A stretch of DNA of 29,763 bases from Gracilaria caudata (Eukaryota > Rhodophyta > Florideophyceae > Gracilariales > Gracilariaceae). The notes beneath the pieces were generated by a model, which saw only the letters and a program-made list of their open reading frames with translations, did no database searches and was not told the origin of the DNA. Shown here piece after piece: positions 19,503 to 29,455 of this stretch (position 1 is the stretch's first letter; each line of letters starts with the position of its first letter). The DNA is taken from NCBI GenBank assembly GCA_030374735.1, contig JASCIV010000235.1, positions 1 through 29,763 on the forward strand, given 5' to 3'. A program made the translations under genes and the position numbers.

Positions 19503-19948
19503 GTTGATTAAGCTGTTTAAAAGTGTTATAGTAAAATATGAGAAGCTCAAGCTCTGAATGTAATCTTTGCCATGATGAACACAACACTCGATTCTTCGTA
19601 GAATGCAGTGGGCACGCCAACACATGCGTGCGTCGAGGGGAGTTGACCGCTTTCCAGCCAACAAGCTCATCTTATCTTACGCACCTAACACAGCTTATCT
19701 ACGAAACACGCCGTAATTCACGCTCTCGCCTGGCTTTCGAGCGAGAGAACTGTGAGTGTTTATTCAATGCTCACTTTATGAAAGTTTTGCTCCAGTTTTG
19801 CAGTTAAACCGATTGCTTCTCATGGGAAAAGGCAAGCTGGCGCGCGTGGTTGTTGTGATGTGGACCCTAGTAATCTCAACCAAGTAAGGACCTGTTCCAG
19901 TACGTAAAATCCCTTGTACCCCCTATTTGTCTTAAGCTGATGAATCTC
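19503..19948. other. Convergent intergenic region after NAC-beta
   Basis: About 450 bp between two 3' ends. Only short frames of about 90 codons without features occur. No signal stands out. Confidence 0.4.
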
Positions 19949-20950
19949 TTAAGGTACGGAAACGTTTGCATGGGCATGGCTAACTTCATACCCAGGAGTA
20001 TTCCCGTTTAGACCGTCATGAAGATCTCCAAACAGTGCAGCATTCGCTAACTCCTCTCTCCCTCTATCAGTTAGTATTGGGGATGTCGCAATAGAATCCA
20101 CGATCTTGTTCAAAGCGGCGTACGACGTATCCTTGAAAGCGTCCAAATTGGAGTTTTGAAGAAACTCGAGGCAGTGGAGAGTTGAAACATCAACTGCCTC
20201 ATCGTGAGGCACGTTTCCATTTGGAGACGTCAGCATTACATTAAAGTAGCACAACAGATCCATATCCAGTTCTGTGACAAAAGCGGCTGCTCTGTCTGGT
20301 TGCTCTTGAGAGTAGCTGAGTAGTGCCTCCCGAGATCCTGGTTGGCGGAGAAAATCAACGACATGGAAAAGGTTTAGCACCCTGCGCACGTTCTCCTTCT
20401 TGACTTGGGCATTTTCAGTACGGAGCGCGCTCTTCAGTTCATCCATTTCTCGCCGCAGCGATTGGTTCTCATTCTTCAACCTCTGCACATCCACGGCGGG
20501 GTACTGTGACGGAGATACCTCCGACGAGTCATCAGTTGTCCCGTGGCTCCTGTTCTTCTCTTGCGCTGTGTTGGAAATGTCAGAATCATCATCTCTCTGA
20601 GTACCATCTGCAGACGATGTATGGCTTTCCCCTTGACCCTGAGACGCTTTAGAACGCTTTCCCTTCGCTCTTACAGCTTTGGCGGAACGTTGGCTAGTCT
20701 GTTGTTTCTGTTCAGCGCGCTCTGACGGCTCGACGATTGTGGTTTGCTTCTTAAGAATCTCTTGGAGTTCTGCAAGCAACGCTTCCTTCTTGACACAACT
20801 CTTGACGCTTTCCACTTGCTCTGGGTTGAGCTCCTGTCCACTAGCTGCGGCCTGTTCCCAGGTTTTGGCACGATCAATAGCCTTCCGCAGATTCCGACAC
20901 CTGTTGGATACCACTTTGAGACATGCATCAACCACCTCTCTTTCGGTCAT
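19949..20950 (-). CDS. Caprin-like coiled-coil protein
   Basis: 333 residues, one exon. The N-terminal stretch about 13-68 (NRCRNLRKAIDRAKTWEQAA...LNPEQVESVKSCVKKEALLAEL) resembles the conserved N-terminal homology region of caprin RNA-binding proteins, including the LNPEQ motif. A charged, low-complexity Ser/Lys/Asp-rich linker follows (about 80-155), then a short coiled coil (about 160-195, LKNENQSLRREMDELKSALR) and a folded helical C-terminal region (about 196-310). By family analogy it may act in mRNA or translation control in the cytoplasm; that is inference. It is divergent from PRP19. The gene is certainly coding; the family call is moderate. Confidence 0.6.
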   Translation of the reverse strand: MTEREVVDACLKVVSNRCRNLRKAIDRAKTWEQAAASGQELNPEQVESVKSCVKKEALLAELQEILKKQTTIVEPSERAEQKQQTSQRSAKAVRAKGKRSKASQGQGESHTSSADGTQRDDDSDISNTAQEKNRSHGTTDDSSEVSPSQYPAVDVQRLKNENQSLRREMDELKSALRTENAQVKKENVRRVLNLFHVVDFLRQPGSREALLSYSQEQPDRAAAFVTELDMDLLCYFNVMLTSPNGNVPHDEAVDVSTLHCLEFLQNSNLDAFKDTSYAALNKIVDSIATSPILTDRGREELANAALFGDLHDGLNGNTPGYEVSHAHANVSVP

Positions 20951-21448
20951 GTTGAGAACAAATACTTGTCAGCGCTTGGGGCAGATATGACGGAAAGGGG
21001 GGGGTTGCCCGAGGAAATAGGGAGCAACCTTTCTCCGCGCGAGAGCGATGGAAACAGATGCTCGACATCGACGTTGTCTCTCTTTGATCCAAAAACGAAA
21101 ATGCACAAAAGTAGCTGCATTTCCGTGTAATGCATGCAGCCACGCATGCGCCGTGAACGGCTCACGCGTGTTTCCAAATTATATCTAGGATCCAGAAAGT
21201 GCTTGACTTCAAATTCGAAATGAGGATCTGGGAGCTGTTTATTTGAAACACAGGATGACCTGGTTTACGAAACGCAATTGGCTAATCATACAACAAATTC
21301 GCGGCAAAGCTCCAAAGTTTTCCATCCGCCCTTTCTTCGGAGAGCTTCAGTTTGAAGCGTTTGTGTCTAGGGCCAGGCGCATCCTGTATCCTTTTGACTT
21401 TGGCCTCCGCGCTCTCTAACAGATAAGCTTTAATCGAAATCTGCGGCC
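20951..21448. other. Divergent promoter region between caprin-like gene and PRP19
   Basis: About 500 bp between two start codons. There is a run of eight G at 20997-21004. Palindrome-like GCATGC is repeated near 21131-21150. No supported gene. Confidence 0.4.
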
Positions 21449-22975
21449 ATGTACTGCGCTCTCTCCGGAAACATACCAAAGGAACCAGTGGTTTCGGTGA
21501 AAAGCGGTCATCTATTCGAACGGACTTTAATAGAAAAACAGCTGGCTGTAAACGGCAACAAGTGCCCTGAAACGGGTGAACCCCTTTTTAGTTCCGACCT
21601 GCTTCCTGTCAAAAATGGCGAATTCATCACCCCTCTACCACCAGAGAAAAGTTCAATGCCACAGGTGTTGGATCACGTGCGAGCCGAGTGGGATCGATTG
21701 ACGCTAGAACTGCACACCGCACAAAAACAGCTGCATCAAACCAGGCAAGAACTTGCAACGGCGTTGTATAGATGTGACGCCAGTGCTCGTGTGATTGCGA
21801 AGTTGGAAAAGGAGCGTGACGAGCTGAGGGCGGCTCGTGAAGCTGCGACTGCGAATGGGGATACGGAGCAAGCAGACGAACACGCCAATGGAGCAGAAGT
21901 ACTTCGAGCGCAGCGCAAAAAGCCAGCGAATGAGGGAGAAGAAGACAACGAACAAACCGAGAAGAATGACGCTGAACCAGAAACACAAAACTGTAACGAT
22001 CAAAAAGAAAGAGGGGTCGTTACACTGCCGGACGGCATTATAAGTCAGGCTCAGAAACTAGCCATAGAGCTACAGGAGACACGTAAATCGCGAAAGAGTA
22101 GCGCTCCTAAAAGCAGTGTTATGTCATCATTCGTAGAAATCGGGCGAACAGCGGTAGATGGAACCGACGTAGAACTGAGAGCAGTTTGTGTAAATGGAGG
22201 AAAGGCAATTGTGGGATGCAGTAATGGAAAATTGCATGTCATTGAACAGGATATGAAAGTATCACATTCCGAAGAGGCGCATTCCAACGGCGTTTCGGCG
22301 ATGTATTGGGATGAAAAAATCTTCACTGGAGGTGAAGATGGGGTGGTTAAGGTTTGGGACGATGAAATGAATTGCAAAGCCATTTTTGATGGAAAGGGAG
22401 CTGTCCAAGATATTGAGCGTCATCCGCTAAAGAGTGTCATGTACTGCAGTCGTGCGGATGGGTTTGAACTGCGTAACGTTGAAGATGGAGTCGTCATCGG
22501 GAGCGCAAAAGTTGATAATGAGTGCGGAGCAATTCACCCAGATGGACTTCTGTTGGCAACAGGAGGCAAGAAAGGACTGCGGATGTGGGATTTTTCGAGC
22601 TTGAAACAGGTGGCTGAACTACAGGCCGAGGGTGTAATACAAGTAGCAATGAGCGAAAAGGGGTACTACATGGTGAGCATTGGGACCGAGGAAGCGCTTG
22701 TTTGGGACTTGCGCAAACAGGCTGTTGTTGGTAGCGTCGGCACGCACGGCGTCTGTGGAGTGGGGCTCGATGAATTCGGAGAGTACGGTTGTGTAGTAGG
22801 CGCTGATGGCCTGAATGTGTTTGCTGTGAAGAAGAAGGCTAAGACGCTGGCAAGAATCGAGGCGAAGGCCGCGTGCGCCGAGCGGCTGGGTGTCGCGTGG
22901 GGGGCGCAGTCGTCATTTGTGGTAATCGGGGGAAGCGACGGCGTGTTGCGCAAGTTTGGCGCAGCTGCATCATGA
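21449..22975 (+). CDS. PRP19: Pre-mRNA-processing factor 19 (U-box/WD40 E3 ubiquitin ligase)
   Basis: Core of the NineTeen complex that activates the spliceosome; also a ubiquitin ligase. It has 508 residues and one exon. The U-box is at the extreme N-terminus (1-55, MYCALSGNIPKEPVVSVKSG...CPETGEPL). A Prp19-type region and coiled coil follow (about 65-135, LDHVRAEWDRLTLELHTAQKQL). Then come an acidic, low-complexity linker (about 140-200) and a WD40 propeller to the end (about 225-505; for example FTGGEDGVVKVWD and LLATGGKKGLRMWDF). The domain order and the first 60 residues are diagnostic. The overall length agrees with the family. Confidence 0.95.
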   Translation: MYCALSGNIPKEPVVSVKSGHLFERTLIEKQLAVNGNKCPETGEPLFSSDLLPVKNGEFITPLPPEKSSMPQVLDHVRAEWDRLTLELHTAQKQLHQTRQELATALYRCDASARVIAKLEKERDELRAAREAATANGDTEQADEHANGAEVLRAQRKKPANEGEEDNEQTEKNDAEPETQNCNDQKERGVVTLPDGIISQAQKLAIELQETRKSRKSSAPKSSVMSSFVEIGRTAVDGTDVELRAVCVNGGKAIVGCSNGKLHVIEQDMKVSHSEEAHSNGVSAMYWDEKIFTGGEDGVVKVWDDEMNCKAIFDGKGAVQDIERHPLKSVMYCSRADGFELRNVEDGVVIGSAKVDNECGAIHPDGLLLATGGKKGLRMWDFSSLKQVAELQAEGVIQVAMSEKGYYMVSIGTEEALVWDLRKQAVVGSVGTHGVCGVGLDEFGEYGCVVGADGLNVFAVKKKAKTLARIEAKAACAERLGVAWGAQSSFVVIGGSDGVLRKFGAAAS

Positions 22976-23714
22976 TGAGGAAGCTGCTCTGCCTCTGCTC
23001 GTAAAGCATATTGTTCGCTGGGTTTCGGGCCGTTCCTGACGTCTACTACGATAGCGCTCGCTACCGTATGAAGAACAAGCAATGGATTCATTCATTCATT
23101 CTTCTAAGCTGATGATCAGTTTCAGGGAACCATGAAGAGCGCTCCAGGAGCGCTCTTGGCGCGCGGTGGCGTGTCCGATGTACCAGTACCTTCGGATCAA
23201 ATCGGTGCCAGCAGCGCGTATGCCGCGGTGTACTGTTGTACGTTGAGCGCCTCAAAAACCACACAAACGCAAGCCGGCAATGCGCCATGCATGCTGATGG
23301 GGACGGCGTTCGCACGTGTGTCCCAATCAACGCGCTACAAGTGTCGAACGGACCTTCTCGAAGGTTCTCAGACGCTCGTGCGCAAACCGTTTCCCGCCGA
23401 GTCGTCGGCCGCTGTCGCGCGGCGACGCGCAGCGAAGTGTCCACCGCCCCAACCTTCTCGCCCCGCCGCCGCACTGCTCGTTCCAGCAGTCCCTCTCACT
23501 GCTTTTTCACAGGCAACGCTTCCAGCGCCCCTTTACTTCATCCCGCCTCGCTTTCACGGGGCTGTCTGTTTCACTTCACTTCACGCTCGTCTTAGCTTGT
23601 TGCCTAATTCCTTCTAACTTGCTTTACTGCGTCCGATACGCCAGCCCCCTCACCTTTTGCAACACACTGCTCCACCTTGCCTAACTTTTCTTCTTTTCCA
23701 TCTTTCATTTCAAC
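22976..23714. other. Intergenic region upstream of the DnaJ gene
   Basis: About 740 bp. It contains an ATTC tetranucleotide run near 23084-23101, a heat-shock element at 23354-23368 (own entry), and a pyrimidine-rich stretch just before the start codon that probably is the 5' UTR. Open frames of about 120-160 codons here are Pro/Ser/Arg-rich with no motif and are rejected. Confidence 0.5.
23354..23368 (+). promoter_or_regulatory. Heat-shock element upstream of the Hsp40 gene
   Basis: The sequence CTTCTCGAAGGTTCT contains three perfect alternating HSF pentamers, TTC (23355-23357), GAA (23360-23362) and TTC (23365-23367), with exact two-base spacing. It lies about 350 bp before the DnaJ start codon. 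A three-unit perfect HSE next to a heat-shock gene is strong circumstantial evidence for HSF control. Confidence 0.7.
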
Positions 23715-25072
23715 ATGTTCGGCGGTTTTCCAGGTATGGAGGGAATGGGTATGGGCGGTATGGGTGGTATGGGTGGCAGACGTCGTAAGGTCGATAACGA
23801 CCGCTATTATCAACTCTTGGTACGTTCACAGAGCTCTCTACGGTCTTCCTAGTTCGAAACTTGAGCCCAAGCAGTTCTCTAACTGTTTCACCTCTTTGCC
23901 GCTTACGCTTCGCTCTATAGGGCGTGGAGAAAGACGCCTCTCTCAGCCAGATCAAGAAAGCGTACCGGAAACTGGCAATGACTCATCATCCCGATCGAGG
24001 AGGTGATGAGGAGCGATTCAAGGAAATTACCACAGCTTTCGAAGTTCTCAGCGACGAGGAGAAGCGACAGTTGTACGACGATTACGGTGAGGAGGGTCTT
24101 CGTGAAGGTGGCGGGGGGCCCGCTGATGCTCACGACCTCTTTAGCGCCATGTTCGGTGGCGGTGTTGCTGCAAGAGGACCGAAGAAGGGGGAACCAGTCG
24201 TGCACAGCCTTCGTGTCACCCTGGAAGACCTGTATAAGGGCAAGACAAGCAAGCTCGCAATCATCCGTAATAGAGTGTGCAAAGTCTGCAGGGGAAAGGG
24301 TGCCAGTCGACCTGAAGCGGTTGAAACTTGCTACGTGTGTCATGGCCGCGGTATTCAGGTCACTTTGAACCAAATCGGCCCGGGTATGGTCCAACAGGTT
24401 CAGAACACCTGCCGCACCTGCAGGGGTATGGGTGAAACTATCAATGAAAGGTTCCGATGTGCCACATGCAAAGGTGATAAGGTTGTGAAGGAGAGAAAGG
24501 TTTTGGAAGTGTATGTCGACAAGGGAATGCAACATGGACAGAAAATCACGTTTACTGGCGAAGCTAACGCGAATCCTGGTGCTGTTGCTGGGGATGTCAT
24601 TGTTGTGCTCAAGCAAGAGGAACACGACCGTTTCACTCGAAAGGAAAACAACCTTGTCTTTGAAACCGAGGTTGAACTCGTCGATGCTCTCTGCGGTGTC
24701 GACTTCTACATCAAGCAGCTGGATGGTAGACTTTTACATGTGCGTTCTCCCCCTGGTCACGTGATCACCCCTGGAATGCTGAAGAGTATCCCGGACGAGG
24801 GTATGCCTATCTGGAAGAATCCAATGGAACGGGGATTCATGTTCGTCAAATTCTCCGTCAAGTTCCCGAAATACATTGCATCTGCACAAATCCATGCTCT
24901 TCACACAGTTTTTGGTCCCGGCACACCGCTGCCCCACTCAGGTGATGCTGAAGTCGAAGAAGTGCAAATGATCGAATTCGAGCAGGACCACATCAAGCAG
25001 GCACAAGCCAATGGTTCGGCATACGACGAAGATGACGAGGAGCAGCACAGAGTATCATGTGCCCAGGGATAG
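23715..25072 (+). CDS. Type I Hsp40/DnaJ co-chaperone (YDJ1/DNAJA class)
   Basis: Cytosolic Hsp70 co-chaperone. Two exons, 23715-23819 and 23921-25072, are joined by a 101-nt phase-0 intron (GTACGT...CTATAG). The product has 418 residues. A Gly/Met-rich leader (1-21) precedes the J domain (about 27-92) with HPD at 58-60; the intron falls just before GVEKDAS, and without exon 1 the YYQLL half of helix I would be lost. A Gly-rich linker follows, then the zinc-finger region with four CxxC units (CKVCRGKG, CYVCHGRG, CRTCRGMG, CATCKGDK), as in eukaryotic type I proteins. The C-terminal substrate domains follow. The C-terminus ends CAQG, in the position of the farnesylated CaaX box of plant and yeast relatives. 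A heat-shock element lies upstream. Confidence 0.95.
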
Positions 25073-25359
25073 AGGTGGAATTTTAGCGTTTGTGTAAACC
25101 GTGCTTGATGGGTATCACATAGAATCAACGCTTCAAAAAGCAGGCGTCATTGCGAACTGTGTTGAGGCTTTTACAGAACTACCCTTGTACTCTTTCTGTA
25201 TGTGTAGTTTTGTGACTCGGCCTTAAGAGGTCCATGCCCCATGTTCACCTCGTCTCATCGGTTGACCGTCGTACAGCCGACTAAGATGTTTCGCGACATG
25301 GTATCTATCGGAGATGATCCCAGGGATGATCATATGCTCCATCTGGGCCCCCAGCTATA

Positions 25360-26148
25360 TCAAGTCCTTCTGCGAGACGCGAAGTACCCTGCAGCAGCCG
25401 CGACAATAGCGTCTATAGCTGCGTTGGATAATGCGGAAGCGTCGGAGTTCACAAACCCGTTCCAAGCGTAAAACAGTGCAGCCACACTGAAAGCCGTTGT
25501 GGAAGCCAATAGGAGCTTCTCTGTCATTGGCTTTTTGCCTCCGGTTCCCCCTTTCTTCATATCTCCTGCCAAACTTTCGAGTTTTGTGAGTTCATCTTTA
25601 ATAACTTGACGGTCGCTCTTCACCCTATCAAGAATATCGAGCCGCTTTTGCTCATACTTCTCCAGCAATAAATCACTTTCTTCTTGTATCATTGCTGCTG
25701 CGCGTTCTGCCGCTTCTTCTTGTATCCCTTTTAAATCCTCCTTCATGTTGCTCACTATTTCATTCATTTTGGCGGCTCCAGTCGCGGTGATGTCGTCCAT
25801 CACTCGTCGGTCCGAATCTTGAAGTTCTGTTTTAACGATGGGATTCTCTCGTATGGAACGTTCGTACACTTCTCGTATCTCGCCTTCCAATTCCGAAGGG
25901 TTCGCTGTGCCATCCGCCTGCTTACATCGCACAATAGAAGTTCTAGGGTCTGTCGGTCTCACGAAATTTCTTCTTCTCGGGCATGTGTCAATGGACTGCA
26001 GACTTGTATTGCTAAGAGAGGACCGCGTGCGACCAGGTATCGGATGGAGCAAAAAGCAAGCTCTGAATCTCAACGAGCCTTGTTTCAATTGGGAATCGAG
26101 GTGCCCTCTTTCAGAGCCAGTTTGAGTTGTGGCGTTTGAGAAGCTCAT
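25360..26148 (-). CDS. Probable plastid coiled-coil protein with C-terminal membrane hairpin
   Basis: 262 residues, one exon; I do not recognise the family. Residues 1-75 are rich in Ser/Thr/Arg and nearly free of acidic residues except near the start, ending at RRRNFVRPTDPRTSIVRCKQ, which fits a plastid or mitochondrial targeting peptide. A charged helical region about 85-205 is a predicted coiled coil (MKEDLKGIQEEAAERAAAMI). After a Gly/Lys hinge come two hydrophobic segments, about 211-232 (LLLASTTAFSVAALFYAW) and 243-258 (AAIDAIVAAAAGYFAS), closing with RRRT. This suggests an organelle membrane protein with its coiled coil exposed. ATG 26148 is used; the frame extends 6 codons further only to a GTG. 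It converges with the DnaJ gene (287-bp gap). Confidence 0.8.
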   Translation of the reverse strand: MSFSNATTQTGSERGHLDSQLKQGSLRFRACFLLHPIPGRTRSSLSNTSLQSIDTCPRRRNFVRPTDPRTSIVRCKQADGTANPSELEGEIREVYERSIRENPIVKTELQDSDRRVMDDITATGAAKMNEIVSNMKEDLKGIQEEAAERAAAMIQEESDLLLEKYEQKRLDILDRVKSDRQVIKDELTKLESLAGDMKKGGTGGKKPMTEKLLLASTTAFSVAALFYAWNGFVNSDASALSNAAIDAIVAAAAGYFASRRRT

Positions 26149-26817
26149 TATATAAAAAGCGTACACTTCCGTGATGACGACGTTTGTTTGTGGTGATTGC
26201 TTGCCTCAACCAAAAGAAAAGAATCTCAACACATCAGCCCGCAGTTCATAAAGAGGTGTCTTGGGTGTTTGAAACGCACTTCTGGGTACGAACGTAGGTA
26301 ATTGCAGTCCGAACGTGGAAAGAGCGATGCGATTACTCGCTTGATCTCCCCCGTAAGGCAGCCGCGTCTACGAGGTTGGCGTTACACAGCATCGCCGCAC
26401 TCGGGATTTTTTTGTTTCGGATTTGCAAATTGCAAACTGCATTTCATGAGGCATGTAGCAACCAGAGCAATTCTGCACGTGCCTTGAACAGGCTGATCCC
26501 TTATCAGTGTTTTCGTCCATCTGCTGATATCCTGCTGCTGCTTAAATCGAGGCTGAGCGACAAAGCAGTGCTCCGTGCAGGCGAGCATCCCCAAGTGTTT
26601 TCATAGCGTCCGCTGATACAGATATCCTCAGTTCCATCGAAACGGGGCGGATATCACAGACTTGCTCCGCACTTCCCGTGGAATCTGCTTTCTTCTACAA
26701 AACCCTCGTGGATCAGGTTTTCATTGCAAACTGAATTCACTGAGCTTTCATACTCTTAATCAAATTCCTCCTCTACAATACTTGATCGGGTACCGAAGCT
26801 TAACCGTCTGAATTAAC
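26149..26817. other. Divergent intergenic region before MPC2
   Basis: About 670 bp between divergent start codons. A CACGTG core lies at 26476-26481. Short frames on both strands at about 26302-26606 have no recognisable features. It probably holds both promoters. Confidence 0.4.
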
Positions 26818-27503
26818 ATGGCAGCACGACTTAGAGCCTTATGGGACCATCCGGCTGGAATGAAAACCGGTATGTAATGGCACTTCATCAATGGATCGTG
26901 AAACGAGAGGTGGGAACCACTGAAATCCAATGCGGGCTCCCAGACTTTTGAATTCTTTCAAATAGATGGTGTTACGGTCAACTGACAACTTCTTCTTGAA
27001 CACTTTCTCTAGTTTTCTTCTGGGCTCCTACTATGAAGTGGGGCCTTGTGGTTGCCGGTCTTTCAGATATGAAACGCCCTGTCGAAAATGTTTCAGTTCC
27101 ACAATGCTCAGGTAAGGACAAACATTTAGCATCCCACTCACGACGAAATTTTGTTTCATTGTTTATTGATGTTAACTAAGTCTGTTTTCTTGTATCATCG
27201 CCTTGGTGGATTGTATTCAGCGCTTGCTCTCACTGGTATAGTTTGGAGTAAGTGCAACGCTGGAATCTTGTGTTCAAGACACTTTTCGAGAGCAAACGTA
27301 CTGACCAATTGATCTTCGACCAATCTTCATGGCTTATTTGATATTCAGCGCGATGGAGTTTCCAAATCATCCCTGTTAACTACAATCTAGCTGGGGCAAA
27401 TGTCTTCGTAGCTCTTACAAATATGTATCAACTTTTCAGAGTTGGAAAGCATTCCTTCGCAAAAAGCGACAAGGACGATTCTGAGTCTTCGCCAACAGCT
27501 TGA
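26818..27503 (+). CDS. MPC2: Mitochondrial pyruvate carrier subunit 2
   Basis: Inner-membrane subunit that, with MPC1, brings pyruvate into the matrix. Four exons, 26818-26869, 27013-27111, 27221-27247 and 27349-27503, are separated by phase-1 introns of 143, 109 and 101 nt (donors GTATGT, GTAAGG, GTAAGT; acceptors CTCTAG, ATTCAG, ATTCAG). Exon 3 is only 27 nt. The spliced product has 110 residues, the usual size. Diagnostic motifs are RLRALWDHPAGMKT, VFFWAPTMKWGLVVAGLSDM and RPVENVS, then ALALTGIVWTRWSFQIIPVN, with NYNLAGANVFVALTNMYQL at the end. All junctions rebuild conserved MPC motifs, so the model is secure although no single long open frame reveals it. Confidence 0.95.
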
Positions 27504-27805
27504 ATGCCGTTATAGTACCATGAATTGAAAACCAAAGCCCTTAAAAGTAATGCGAACCCCACATTGGACTGCCTCGGGGCCACGCATACCTTGTCTATTG
27601 TGCTCAGTTCCGCAATGTTGACTAGCAAAATCCAGTCAAGTCTAGAGAAGTGGTTTCTGCAATCTTCGTTTCAAATTAAAAGCACCCCCGCTCCGTTTGA
27701 ACTACGATCAGTAGCATTCCCTTTGATTTCGCATGATCTAAATACGTTGAATCTGTCCGCTCGGGGTGGTAGATGTCTTCATTTGTTTCATAGGCGAAGC
27801 ATGTC
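27504..27805. other. Convergent intergenic region after MPC2
   Basis: About 300 bp between MPC2 and the end of the minus-strand candidate gene. A plus-strand open frame that begins here (27525-28007) runs antisense to that candidate and is rejected. Nothing else is seen. Confidence 0.4.
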
Positions 27806-28425
27806 TCAGTCTTCCAAAATCAGAAACTCTCGGTCGAGGTATGCTCCAATCGTGGTTGTCGTTTGGCTACGGTTTTCAATGTTGAATAATGCTGGCTTGT
27901 CTTCCAAGTCCCCATTTGAAGATGAGCCTGTTCTCTCATATGTAACATTCGGCTTCTATAACGTAGGAGTAGATGATTCAGAAGACTATTACCAAACAAG
28001 AACTTAAATTCAGCAGACATGAGAGAGTTGACTTTCTGCATTTCGACAGCGAATTGCAGGCGCTTCGTCGTAATGCTTCGTATCGAAAGGCAGTTGTAAA
28101 CATCGGGCTCTCCACCAAAAGAAAAGGAAGAAAAACGCCGAACAAAACTAGTAGAGTGAACATTGTTCACGGCCGAAGACGAATGAGAAACATTAAACAA
28201 CTCACCTCTACTCTTGTCTCGAGAAGATCTTCTTATTCTTTGAGACCTGTTCCACAAAACAGTATCTTTTCAGTCAGCTTTCTTAAAGGAAAAGAAGAAC
28301 TACTTTAAGAACATGGAAAGGCGAAGAAATTGACTCACAAGTATCGTCAGAGGCACAATGATCCCCAATACGAGAATTAAAGCGCCGATAAAAAACGAAG
28401 CCACCGTCGGTGGCACAAAGGCCAT
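27806..28425 (-). CDS. Probable spliced single-pass membrane protein, unrecognised, 5' end uncertain
   Basis: Three minus-strand exons fit together. The first has a good-context ATG at 28425 (CCCAATGGCC) and encodes a strong membrane helix (TVASFFIGALILVLGIIVPL). The second, 28265-27993, starts TVLWNRSQRIRRSSRDKSRG, a basic stop-transfer-like segment followed by a Ser-rich tail. The third, 27927-27806, starts GSSSNGDLEDKPALFNIENR and stops at TGA 27808. The last intron (27992-27928, GTAATA...GAACAG, 65 nt, phase 1) is consistent. The first intron has an excellent donor GTGAGT (28338) and acceptor AAAAG (28266), 73 nt. However, its phase suits a second reading of the upstream DNA (GVFDKISGRFCEEVADTSTI) rather than the membrane-helix frame, unless a weak donor 3 nt further (GTCAAT) is used. 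Upstream exons may reach ATG 28704. The function is unknown. Confidence 0.4.
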
Positions 28426-29455
28426 TGGGAAATCTCAACACTACGGTTTTAAGGGCTAACAAGATCTTCGCAGTCGAAAAGATTGTGGATGTATCTGCAA
28501 CTTCTTCGCAGAAACGGCCCGAGATTTTGTCGAAGACTCCCACGAGGAAGGAAGATGTTGTTCTCCGGTTTATGGTTAACGTTATATCTGTCAGCTGTTG
28601 GAACCCGATGGTCTGACCAGGCCGTTTGGCAGGATACGTGTGTAAACGAACTCGGCATGAAGTAGATAACCTAGTTGTAAGAGTCTTTTTGAAAATGAAT
28701 CCATTGGAAAGTTATTATTGCAATAAATTTAAATGCAGTTCTAAACAGCAGTTTAGAAATGCTGAATCAGAATCCGAAGCTTTCTCAACAAATAAAGTCA
28801 TACGGTCTATTTTCCATTACGTCCGGTCGTTTTCCCGGAGTCTGACGGTCCGACAAGGGAGCGGCCGAGGCGCATCGGCCGCAATACTATAGGGCCATGT
28901 CTTCGTACTCCAAGACCAAGGAGTGTTCCGCCGATACGAACCCGGGATATTGGCACCCAGGCGCACGATAATCAATCGCATGAAGTTTCCTAATTGACGA
29001 ACTAAGGCTCATCGGACCACATGGTTTACCAAACATAGATTAGACATACTTCTTGTACGTTACAAGGTGTCCGTACTGATCAGCACCCTTGTGGCCTCCA
29101 AGGACCCCTTGCAAGTTACGCATCTGAAATATGCTCTCCGTCAAAACGTTTCCGTGACTTTTTTTGCCGTACAATTTCTCAGGAGAAGAATAAGAACAAA
29201 AAGAAACGTCTATGGTGCTGTAAATTGCTGCTAGATTCCCATTGCGGACAGATTTAACGCAGTTTTCAAGTATCTTGTGATTGTGAACAAGTCGATTACT
29301 CTCTTAATCTGCTCGTTGATAGTAGCAGTTCTTTGGAAGAAAAGCAGGAAAATTGCAAAGAAATCATAAAGAATTAAATGGCTATCACTGCATATTGCGT
29401 AGTGGTTGTAGGCAGCAAATGCTTAATGGGACATTTTTCGTTCAAGTTAGAGCGA
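28426..29455. other. Non-coding right-hand region
   Basis: About 1 kb with no supported gene, apart from possible upstream exons of the minus-strand membrane protein near 28440-28704. A GC-rich hairpin is listed separately. Base composition becomes AT-rich to the right. Confidence 0.45.
28861..28882. repeat. GC-rich 8-bp hairpin
   Basis: GCGGCCGA (28861-28868) and TCGGCCGC (28875-28882) enclose a six-base loop, in otherwise AT-rich DNA. It could be a small structural or repeat remnant; no function is visible. Confidence 0.5.

Noticed and set aside
23132..23617. 161-codon open frame upstream of the DnaJ gene
   Set aside because: Pro/Ala/Ser-rich in all three frames, contains the heat-shock element, and shows no motif.
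27525..28007. 160-codon plus-strand open frame
   Set aside because: Overlaps the minus-strand candidate exons, which have matching splice signals; the plus frame lacks motifs.
28931..28946. B-box-like CGGGTTCGTATCGG on the minus strand, suggesting a tRNA or SINE
   Set aside because: No T-stem pairing, no A box and no acceptor arm could be found around it.
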